NCBI GenBank assembly: GCA_011065225.1
Contig: JAAKFC010000073.1
Span: 1-7,561, forward strand
Reading direction: 5' to 3'
From: Chlamydiota bacterium
GTDB taxonomy: Bacteria > Chlamydiota > Chlamydiia > Chlamydiales > Rhabdochlamydiaceae
Length of the DNA: 7,561 nt
Below, in pieces: positions 1 to 4,853 of this stretch (position 1 is its first letter; every line of letters begins with the position of its first letter). A program made the position numbers and the translations under genes. The notes under the pieces are model-generated. The model worked only from the letters and a program-made list of their open reading frames with translations, had not been told where the DNA came from and ran no database searches.

Positions 1-266
1 CCTGAGAGTTTCATGAGACCAATCAACATTTCATCTGCAACTTCACGACTCACAGCTCCAGATACGCGTATTGTCTCAACTGAGACATGAAGGATTTTTT
101 CTTTCATGGCATTAGAATAGGTCACCATCGAACCGAGAAAATATTTGGATGCGTCGGGAATAGAAATGAATTTTGCCGCCAAATTCCCTCCAGAGCATGA
201 TTCGGCAAGAGCAAGCGTCTTTTTCTTCTCAATGAGAGTGTGATGGATTTTTTCTATCTGCGACAT
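1..266 (-). CDS. pncC: CinA C-terminal domain / PncC-type nicotinamide-nucleotide amidohydrolase (partial, C-terminal part outside window)
   Basis: The reverse strand is open from an ATG at 266-264 to the window edge, giving 88 codons of the N-terminal half; the family is about 160 aa as a stand-alone protein. Residues 20-27 read LAESCSGG, residues 43-51 FLGSMVTYS and residues 70-74 GAVSR. These match the conserved ESxTGG, YFLGGVVxYSN and GAVS blocks of the CinA C-terminal domain, with Ser23 at the position of the conserved family serine. Family enzymes deamidate nicotinamide mononucleotide to nicotinate mononucleotide in pyridine-nucleotide recycling and act in the cytosol. The N-terminal MoaB-like domain of full CinA is absent, because the domain begins about 18 residues after the start. 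The frame stays open upstream of 266 but has no ATG there. No Shine-Dalgarno sequence is visible. Family is confident; the exact activity is inferred from the family. Confidence 0.85.
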   Translation of the reverse strand, partial: MSQIEKIHHTLIEKKKTLALAESCSGGNLAAKFISIPDASKYFLGSMVTYSNAMKEKILHVSVETIRVSGAVSREVADEMLIGLMKLS

Positions 267-274
267 ATGTGTTT

Positions 275-303
275 GGTATACATGGCGTTGGCAAAAAAAG
301 CAA
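275..303 (-). promoter_or_regulatory. Candidate promoter of the pncC-like gene
   Basis: On the reverse strand, TTGCTT (303-298) and TATACC (280-275) are separated by 17 bases, resembling a sigma-70/sigma-66 promoter. A start site about 7 bases downstream would fall near 268, almost on the ATG at 266, so the transcript would have little or no leader. That agrees with the missing Shine-Dalgarno sequence. The prediction rests on short motifs only. Confidence 0.35.
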
Positions 304-327
304 TTTAACTTTCAATAATTTTTTCAT

Positions 328-374
328 TTTTACCTTGCAATTTTGCATTTGAAATGCAAAATTGCAAGGTAAAA
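328..374. repeat. Perfect 47-bp palindrome (two 23-bp arms, 1-bp centre)
   Basis: Arm 328-350 is the exact reverse complement of arm 352-374, around a single G at 351. Each arm holds two TTGCA/TGCAA units about 8 bases apart, giving four half-site-like units across the dyad. The right arm ends in the run AAAA (371-374), which overlaps the AAGG (373-376) serving as ribosome-binding site for the ATPase gene at 385. A 7-base tandem repeat, AAGGTAA (366-372 and 373-379), straddles this boundary. There is no T-tract after the second arm on the plus strand, so it is not a standard terminator. It may be an operator, an RNA hairpin controlling translation, or the trace of a mobile element. No second copy is visible at the far end of the ATPase gene. 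Confidence 0.95.
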
Positions 375-384
375 GGTAAATTCC

Positions 385-1605
385 ATGGATGAGTATATTC
401 AGCGCTCTATAGAGCCAGTGTTGAAAAAAGCAATCAAACAATTTCCAGCAGTTGTTTTGACAGGTCCCAGACAAGCAGGTAAAACGACCATATTAAAAAA
501 ACTTTTTGGATCAACCTATCAATACATCTCTCTAGAACCCCCAGATGTCAGAGCTGCGGCAGAAACGGATCCTCGTGGGTTTATTGAGCTTTATTCAGCT
601 CCTATTATTTTTGATGAAATCCAATATGCACCAAATTTGCTTTTTTACATTAAGGAAAAGATTGATGAACAAAGAAGCAAATATGGACAATTCATCTTAA
701 CAGGCTCTCAAAATATTCTTCTTTCACAGCACGTAGCAGAAACACTGGCTGGTCGAGCTGCTATGCTCCGATTATTGCCTTTATCCTACATTGAAATCGC
801 TAAGCGCCCCTTTGATGGGTTTGCATGGGAAGATGAAAAAGCTGCTTTAAAGCAAAAAAAGTTGCCAGTGAATGATTTTTGGGAACTTATGCTCAGAGGG
901 GGATATCCTGAGCTCACAGAGCATCCTGAAAAAGATTTTGGCCTCTGGCATGGGAGTTATATCCAGACATATTTAGAAAGAGATGTACGAAGTTTGAGGC
1001 AAATTGGAGATTTGACACAATTTCAACTATTTTTACGAGCAGTGGCTGCAAGAAGTGGACAATTATTTCAAATATCAGATGTTGCAAGCGATATTGGACT
1101 TTCTGTAAATACCATCAAAGCTTGGTTGGGGGTCTTAGAGGCAACATATCAAATCATTATTCTACGTCCCTATTTTGCGAATGCCAATAAACGACTTGTT
1201 AAAACACCTAAGGTGTATTTTACAGATGTGGGAACACTTTGTTATTTGACAGGGCTAAAAGATATTGAGCATCTCTTATTAGGGCCCATGGCAGGTCCTA
1301 TTGTAGAGACATATGTTGTTTCGGAAATTTACAAGCGAATCTCTAATCAGGGAGTAGAGCCACAAATGTACTTCTGGCGTACTTCTGCAGGAGCTGAAGT
1401 CGATATTCTAATAGAAGAGCAGGGAAGTCTCATCCCTATAGAAGTGAAAGCAACTTCTACACCAAGAGCCAAAATGGCAAATGGCATTATTTCCCTCCAA
1501 AAAGATATGAAAAAGCCTGTAAGAAATGGATATGTGATCCATCTAGGAGACATGCAATTACCCCTTACAGAAAAAGTAAAAGCTTTGCCTTTTTCACAAT
1601 TGTAA
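385..1605 (+). CDS. AAA_14/DUF4143-family ATPase with HTH region and PD-(D/E)xK-like C-terminus
   Basis: This 406-aa protein has the layout of the COG1373-type ATPases. The N-terminal P-loop domain has a Walker A GPRQAGKT at 27-34, a Walker B IIFDE at 74-78 and a polar LTGS strand at 105-108. A helix-turn-helix-like stretch, about 226-256, includes ISDVASDIGLSVNTIKAWL. The DUF4143 region has the motif VYFTDVGTLCYL at 277-288. At the C-terminus, E308, D340 and the EVK triad E353-V354-K355 fit the E...D...ExK pattern of PD-(D/E)xK nucleases, so that motif looks intact. Cellular role is unknown for most members. The start follows AAGG (373-376) with 8-base spacing. It is the only plus-strand gene between two minus-strand units, lies directly behind a perfect palindrome, and its 3' end overlaps the convergent unknown gene by 12 bases, which suggests an acquired gene. 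No signal peptide or membrane segment is seen. Confidence 0.9.
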   Translation: MDEYIQRSIEPVLKKAIKQFPAVVLTGPRQAGKTTILKKLFGSTYQYISLEPPDVRAAAETDPRGFIELYSAPIIFDEIQYAPNLLFYIKEKIDEQRSKYGQFILTGSQNILLSQHVAETLAGRAAMLRLLPLSYIEIAKRPFDGFAWEDEKAALKQKKLPVNDFWELMLRGGYPELTEHPEKDFGLWHGSYIQTYLERDVRSLRQIGDLTQFQLFLRAVAARSGQLFQISDVASDIGLSVNTIKAWLGVLEATYQIIILRPYFANANKRLVKTPKVYFTDVGTLCYLTGLKDIEHLLLGPMAGPIVETYVVSEIYKRISNQGVEPQMYFWRTSAGAEVDILIEEQGSLIPIEVKATSTPRAKMANGIISLQKDMKKPVRNGYVIHLGDMQLPLTEKVKALPFSQL

Positions 1606-2277
1606 GACTTTTATTTCTTTTTCCATTAATCCCGGGTGCTGATTGATCCAGGGGAAACATTTTTTCCCCAAGCGCATGGGTTGATTCACTCTTTTTTCTC
1701 CAATGCAAAAAGGAGTGGCGCGGGTATGATCACGCACCCATTTTGTGAGGCGATGGAAAAATTCAGTATTGGGAAATTTTTCATTTTTTTCTACTTTTCC
1801 AATCGCTTTTGTTTTTGGGTCGAGAAAAAGCTGTGGATAAGAAAATTGGATTCCCCATGTGATACTTTCTTTTCCCATCACACCCGAATGAAATGTATCT
1901 GAATAGATGAAATGGTGGCGTTGTAATTGTATGACAGGAAGACGCGATTTGATCAAGTTTTTGCCATTACTAAGAGGCATGGCATAGAGTATCTCTTTTG
2001 TGGTCGTAAAAATTGCAGAAAAAAAAGGCAAATTTTCGTCTATAAGAGCGCCTTCTTGAATCCCTTTTACATATCGAGCATACCCTTCGAGAAATACTTC
2101 TGGAGCTATTTCTGCCTCCTCTAAATCGACAGGACGAGAAACATCATAAATCCAAAAAGGGCTCAGCATTTCGAAGAGTCCCCTCATTTCACTAACATCG
2201 AGCAAAATAGGAAGCTTGCGTGATTTGGAAACTTGGAGGATTCCCTCTTTTTCTGGCGTAGAAAGATCAATTGGCAT
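1594..2277 (-). CDS. Unknown 227-aa protein, last gene of the nrdR operon
   Basis: I do not recognise this protein. The chosen start is the ATG at 2277-2275, which overlaps the lspA stop (TGA 2269-2267) by 11 bases, so translation is probably coupled; no clear Shine-Dalgarno sequence precedes it. The frame extends upstream to an ATG at 2352, but that would overlap lspA by 86 bases and the added residues look like out-of-frame lspA. The protein appears soluble, without a signal peptide or hydrophobic segments long enough for a membrane span. It has many aromatic residues, including W42, W141, W180 and W210, the stretch WGIQFSYPQLFLDP at 141-154, and a basic Cys-containing end (C191, C207). The length, even composition and operon position argue for a real gene, perhaps specific to the lineage. 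Its stop overlaps the 3' end of the convergent ATPase gene. No function can be assigned. Confidence 0.75.
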   Translation of the reverse strand: MPIDLSTPEKEGILQVSKSRKLPILLDVSEMRGLFEMLSPFWIYDVSRPVDLEEAEIAPEVFLEGYARYVKGIQEGALIDENLPFFSAIFTTTKEILYAMPLSNGKNLIKSRLPVIQLQRHHFIYSDTFHSGVMGKESITWGIQFSYPQLFLDPKTKAIGKVEKNEKFPNTEFFHRLTKWVRDHTRATPFCIGEKRVNQPMRLGKKCFPWINQHPGLMEKEIKVLQL

Positions 2278-2758
2278 GACGACGGAATTGGTTTTTTTTT
2301 GAGGTAAAGACAATGTAGAGAACAGAGAGTAAAATGGCACTGTCTGCCACATTGAAAATCGGATAGGAGTATTTGTAAAAAATCAAATAAAACATATCGA
2401 TGACGTGACCATAGAGAAAAAAATCGACAATATTCCCCACAGCACCCGCAACAATGCAAGTGAGCGGCATCAGAAGACGCTTTGGAGGCTTGAGGAAAAA
2501 GAGATAGGCAATGATCCCTGCCGTGATCAAGATCCGGAAAAAAAGAAGAAGGCCTTGATAATTCGCAAAAAATCCCCAAGCCGTCCCTGTATTAGTAGCA
2601 TGGACAATGGAGATTTTCAGCAAGGTTGTGTCTAAGATGCCAATTCCACCAAAAGGATATCCCAAATAGGGTTGAATCAGCGGCAGATTGTGCGCTACCC
2701 AGTATTTAGTAGAAAAATCAAAGAAAAGGATGAGGAGAAAAATGGCGACTTTTCGCAT
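2267..2758 (-). CDS. lspA: Lipoprotein signal peptidase (signal peptidase II)
   Basis: This 163-aa membrane aspartyl protease removes the signal peptide of prolipoproteins after the lipobox cysteine has been lipidated. Four hydrophobic segments are seen, at about 3-19, 66-88, 95-117 and 131-151, as expected for LspA. Family motifs are present in order: DFSTK at 14-18, NTGTAWG at 56-62, GNIVD at 108-112, HVID with catalytic Asp121, and FNVADS with catalytic Asp139. One departure: the usual GNxxDR reads GNIVDF, so the conserved arginine is phenylalanine (F113). The ATG at 2758 lies 5 bases after the dksA-like stop at 2764, and the downstream unknown gene starts inside the lspA 3' end, so these genes form one transcription unit. 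The lipoprotein encoded at 3990-4853 is a plausible substrate. Length is normal for the family. Confidence 0.95.
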   Translation of the reverse strand: MRKVAIFLLILFFDFSTKYWVAHNLPLIQPYLGYPFGGIGILDTTLLKISIVHATNTGTAWGFFANYQGLLLFFRILITAGIIAYLFFLKPPKRLLMPLTCIVAGAVGNIVDFFLYGHVIDMFYLIFYKYSYPIFNVADSAILLSVLYIVFTSKKNQFRRHAN

Positions 2759-2763
2759 TGAAT

Positions 2764-3132
2764 TTACGTGATCTGCCCTTTTTCGAATTTTTCCTGCGCT
2801 GCAACAGTCATCGTAGCGTAAGGGATGGCTTCTAGTCGCTTGAGAGGAATTTCATCTTCCGAAATATCACAAATGCCATAAGTCCCATCTTCGATTTTCT
2901 CCAGGGCTCGATCGATTTGTTTCAGAATATCGAGTTCTTTATTAGTGAGCTGTAGGCTAATGGTGCGGTCAAAATCATCTGTTCCCTCATCAGCCTGATG
3001 CTGAGAGTAACCTTTCACTTCAGGTTCATTTTTTACATCGTCGGTGGTCTCTTGCACCATTTTGGTCATTTCAGCTCGAAGATCGAGAAGTTGCTGTTTA
3101 AATTTTTCAATCTGAGCTTTTTTCAGAGGCAT
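2764..3132 (-). CDS. dksA: DksA/TraR-family transcription factor without a complete zinc finger
   Basis: This 122-aa protein has the DksA/TraR pattern: an N-terminal coiled-coil region (about 5-30), an acidic segment QADEGTDDFDRTISL at 46-60, a second helix LDILKQIDRALEKIEDGTYG at 67-86, then the C-terminal finger region DEIPLKRLEAIPYA at 93-106. Family members bind in the RNA polymerase secondary channel and tune transcription, often together with ppGpp. The four zinc-ligand positions read C88, S91, T109 and A112, so only one of four cysteines remains and zinc is probably not bound, as in known zinc-independent DksA paralogues. The start at 3132 is chosen because AAGGAG lies 7 bases upstream (3145-3140). 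The upstream ATGs at 3153 and 3150 would deepen the overlap and lack such a site. It overlaps the nrdR 3' end by 26 bases and is followed 5 bases later by lspA. Confidence 0.9.
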   Translation of the reverse strand: MPLKKAQIEKFKQQLLDLRAEMTKMVQETTDDVKNEPEVKGYSQHQADEGTDDFDRTISLQLTNKELDILKQIDRALEKIEDGTYGICDISEDEIPLKRLEAIPYATMTVAAQEKFEKGQIT

Positions 3133-3598
3133 GGACAGTCTCCTTTTCATCATGAAGGGCTATATTTTCTATTGCATCTTTCAATTCGTCAACATCTTTA
3201 AAGCGTTTATAGACACACGCGAAGCGGATATAGGCAACAGTGTCGAGTTGCTGCAAATATTTCATGGAAATTTCGCCAAGTTCGGTCGCTTCAATCTCAC
3301 GGATCTGTCTTTCCATCAATTCTGCAGTGATTTTATAGGCAATTTCTCGTACTTGCTGGCGACTGATGCGAGTATGGCGGCAAGCGGCATCTAGACCTTT
3401 AATGAGTTTATCTTGTTGGAAATCCTGATAATGTCCATCTCGTTTCAATATCTGAATCGTGAGATCCACCGTTTCAAAAGTAGTGAAACGACGCAAACAC
3501 CGCAGACATTCACGGCGGCGGCGGATCGCATTGGTCTGCTCGGGATTGCGTGAGTCTGTTACTTTAGACTCTTCATGATTACAAAATGGACAACGCAT
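3107..3598 (-). CDS. nrdR: Transcriptional repressor NrdR
   Basis: NrdR is a nucleotide-sensing repressor of ribonucleotide reductase genes. The N-terminal zinc ribbon has cysteines C3, C6, C31 and C34 with the basic RRRRECLRCLRRFTTFE stretch (27-43) that contacts DNA. An ATP-cone domain follows (about 49-139), opening with ILKRDGHYQDFQQDKL at 50-65, the usual nucleotide-binding start. The protein is 163 aa, slightly longer than the usual 150-160. The extra acidic and polar tail (about 150-163) is the part whose codons also hold the dksA-like ribosome-binding site and start. It is the first gene of the operon; the ATG at 3598 is close to the family start (M-x-CPxC). No convincing -35/-10 pair was found between it and the tRNA gene, so it may be transcribed by read-through from the tRNA or from a weak promoter. 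Confidence 0.96.
   Translation of the reverse strand: MRCPFCNHEESKVTDSRNPEQTNAIRRRRECLRCLRRFTTFETVDLTIQILKRDGHYQDFQQDKLIKGLDAACRHTRISRQQVREIAYKITAELMERQIREIEATELGEISMKYLQQLDTVAYIRFACVYKRFKDVDELKDAIENIALHDEKETVHASEKSSD
3140..3145 (-). promoter_or_regulatory. Ribosome-binding site that fixes the dksA-like start
   Basis: AAGGAG on the reverse strand, 7 bases from the ATG at 3132, lies inside the nrdR coding sequence. It is the clearest Shine-Dalgarno site of this operon. It selects the 122-aa form over a 129-aa form beginning at 3153. Confidence 0.75.
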
Positions 3599-3669
3599 AA
3601 TTTTCTTTTTTTCACTCTTTCCCGATTTTTTTCAAGAAAATTCCTACCCAATTAAACTCTGTCCTATGC

Positions 3670-3690
3670 AAATGCTTCGCAGGAGCATTT
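3670..3690. repeat. Hairpin, 7-bp stem and 7-base loop
   Basis: AAATGCT (3670-3676) pairs perfectly with AGCATTT (3684-3690). It lies between the nrdR start and the tRNA-like copy and has no T-tract beside it, so a terminator role is doubtful. Confidence 0.6.
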
Positions 3691-3701
3691 ACCCTTCCTC
3701 A

Positions 3702-3718
3702 CGGAGAAGGTGGGATTC
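3702..3718 (-). repeat. 17-bp direct repeat of the tRNA-Ser 3' end (distal copy)
   Basis: This copy is identical to 3834-3850 and lies 132 bases from it. The duplicated segment is the very 3' end of the tRNA gene, the part that tRNA-targeting integrases commonly use as attachment core. No integrase gene is in the window, so an attachment site is only one possible reading. Confidence 0.8.
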
Positions 3719-3786
3719 CCCTCCGGGCCGGGGCTGACGGCATCTTCGCCTTGCGAAGACAGGCCTCGCCCTTCGGCTCCCACTCG
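3702..3786 (-). pseudogene. Degenerate partial copy of tRNA-Ser (tRNA-like remnant)
   Basis: Two blocks match the intact tRNA-Ser gene in the same order and orientation. Bases 3702-3718 equal 3834-3850 exactly (17 bases: discriminator, 3' acceptor strand, 3' side of the T-stem and part of the T-loop). Bases 3770-3786 repeat the D-arm block 3897-3910 with a 3-base insertion (GAG on the reverse strand). The distance across both blocks is 85 bases here and 77 in the tRNA. Between them is unrelated GC-rich sequence with a hairpin at 3743-3759 (7-bp stem, 3-base loop) in place of the anticodon arm, and no 5' acceptor strand follows the D-arm block. It therefore cannot fold as a functional tRNA. 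It may be a decayed duplicate, a tRNA-derived repeat, or one end of an element that integrated at the tRNA 3' end. Confidence 0.55.
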
Positions 3787-3807
3787 CAAGTGAAACTTTT
3801 CACTTGC
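3786..3807. repeat. Perfect 10-bp-stem hairpin with 2-base loop
   Basis: GCAAGTGAAA (3786-3795) pairs exactly with TTTCACTTGC (3798-3807) around CT. It lies downstream of the tRNA on its transcribed strand. There is no adjacent T-tract, so it may stabilise or mark the 3' trailer for processing rather than end transcription. Confidence 0.6.
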
Positions 3808-3813
3808 TCTCTT

Positions 3814-3836
3814 CCGAAAAAATCCAATTTTTTCGG
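3814..3836. repeat. Perfect 10-bp-stem hairpin overlapping the tRNA-Ser 3' end
   Basis: CCGAAAAAAT (3814-3823) pairs exactly with ATTTTTTCGG (3827-3836) around a 3-base loop. In the tRNA transcript the first CCG of the stem is the last two acceptor bases plus the discriminator G, so precursor folding would compete with the acceptor stem. The second arm is U-rich, as in a weak terminator, but no free U-tract follows it. Confidence 0.6.
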
Positions 3837-3921
3837 AGAAGGTGGGATTCGAACCCACGAAACGCTTATCACGTTTACACGCTTTCCAAGCGTGCTCCTT
3901 CGGCCACTCGGACACTTCTCC
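3834..3921 (-). tRNA. tRNA-Ser (anticodon GGA)
   Basis: The 88-base reverse-strand gene folds as a class II tRNA. The acceptor GGAGAAG pairs with CTTCTCC and is followed by discriminator G, as expected for serine. The anticodon stem CACGC/GCGTG closes the loop TTGGAAA with anticodon GGA (plus-strand 3887-3885), reading UCC and UCU. A long variable arm with stem AAACG/CGTTT identifies the serine type, and the T-arm is GTGGG-TTCGAAT-CCCAC. The 3' CCA is not encoded; GAAAAAA follows directly, so CCA must be added by nucleotidyltransferase. The gene is divergent from the metal transporter operon and upstream of nrdR in the same orientation. Confidence 0.97.
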
Positions 3922-3989
3922 ACAGCAAATAGGTTAGAAGAATACACTCTTATCTAGCAAGTAAAATCCTGTCCTTGTATTGTGGTTCT

Positions 3990-4853
3990 ATGATTAAAAG
4001 GCTCTGTTTTCTTCTATTCATTCCTCTTTTCTTTGCTTGCAGTAAAAAAGAAGAAGCAAAAAAGCCTTCTGTTTTAGTAACAATTGCACCTTATGCCTTT
4101 GTCACGCAGCGAATTGCAGGAGATACTGTCTCTATCGAAACCCTCATTCCACCAGGAATGAATATCCACATTTATGAGCCCTCTCCCAAATTGGTTGAAG
4201 CTGCCACAAAGGCTGCAGTATGGTTTCGGATCGATGAGCCGATTGAAAAAAAGATTGTAAAAACCATTCAGGAGAGAAATCCCAAGCAAAAAATTGTCAA
4301 TTTGCAAGAAGGCATTGATCTGCTCTCTTCTCATGATGCAATAGAACTTTCCCCTTGCATCGGGCATGATCACGGTTCTTCTGATTTGCATACTTGGCTG
4401 AGTCCCAAAAGATTTTTGCAACAAGCTCAACAGATTGCCGATACCCTCATTGTCCTCTTTCCAGAAAATCAAGAATTTTATCAAAAAAACTTCAATGACC
4501 TGGCTTTGGATTTGCAAAAGTTGGATCGTGATCTGAAGAAGGTTTTAGCCCCTTTTAAGAGGGATGCCCTACTTGTTTCTCATCCTGCTTTTGGCTATTT
4601 TTGCTTTGACTATGAACTCATTCAACTCTCTGTTGAATGCGAAGGAAAAGACCCTCGTCCCAGAGATATTGAAAACATTCTGGCCAAAACAAAGATTTAT
4701 AAAGTTCGATGTGTCCTTTTGCAGCAGGGATTCAATAATCGCGGGGCCCAACTGATTGGGAAAAAACTTCAATTGCCCATTTATCGAGTCGACCCGTATG
4801 CTAGAGACTATTTAATCAATATGCGACAGCTAGCAGGACATATCGCAAAATGA
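3990..4853 (+). CDS. znuA: Metal-binding lipoprotein of an ABC transporter (ZnuA/TroA family)
   Basis: This 287-aa solute-binding protein of the cluster A-I family captures zinc or manganese at the outer face of the inner membrane. The N-terminus is a lipoprotein signal: basic MIKR, a hydrophobic run, then the lipobox FFAC with Cys17 as predicted lipidation site. Family metal ligands are all present: H60 (IHIYEPSP), H134 (DLHTWLSP), H198 (SHPAFGYF) and D268 (VDPYARDYL). A short IGHDHGSSD loop (124-132) stands where zinc-specific members carry a longer His-rich loop, so metal choice cannot be settled. The ATG at 3990 is preferred because the signal peptide begins there; an upstream TTG at 3975 would add five unlikely residues. 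The stop overlaps the ATPase start as ATGA. It resembles CT415 of Chlamydia trachomatis as remembered, not searched. Confidence 0.92.
   Translation: MIKRLCFLLFIPLFFACSKKEEAKKPSVLVTIAPYAFVTQRIAGDTVSIETLIPPGMNIHIYEPSPKLVEAATKAAVWFRIDEPIEKKIVKTIQERNPKQKIVNLQEGIDLLSSHDAIELSPCIGHDHGSSDLHTWLSPKRFLQQAQQIADTLIVLFPENQEFYQKNFNDLALDLQKLDRDLKKVLAPFKRDALLVSHPAFGYFCFDYELIQLSVECEGKDPRPRDIENILAKTKIYKVRCVLLQQGFNNRGAQLIGKKLQLPIYRVDPYARDYLINMRQLAGHIAK

Noticed and set aside
328..374. Reading the palindrome as a CRISPR unit or an ordinary rho-independent terminator
   Set aside because: There is a single copy with no repeat-spacer series and no cas genes, and no T-tract follows the second arm on the plus strand.
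2278..2352. 25-residue upstream extension of the 227-aa protein
   Set aside because: It would lie wholly inside lspA in another frame, and its residues look like out-of-frame lspA. The 11-base overlap start is more usual.
3664..3957. Frames of about 68-83 codons on both strands over the tRNA-Ser region
   Set aside because: They are translations of the tRNA gene and its flank. The plus-strand GGIRTHE-type and minus-strand SEWPKEHAW-type peptides are well-known false proteins made from tRNA-Ser genes.
3931..3965. Promoter of tRNA-Ser on the reverse strand
   Set aside because: Two weak pairs compete (TTGCTA-18-TAACCT and TTTACT-15-TATTCT); neither is good enough to choose.
3975..3989. TTG start that would extend the metal-binding lipoprotein by five residues
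   Set aside because: The ATG at 3990 begins a well-formed lipoprotein signal peptide; the extension has no good ribosome-binding site and disturbs the signal.
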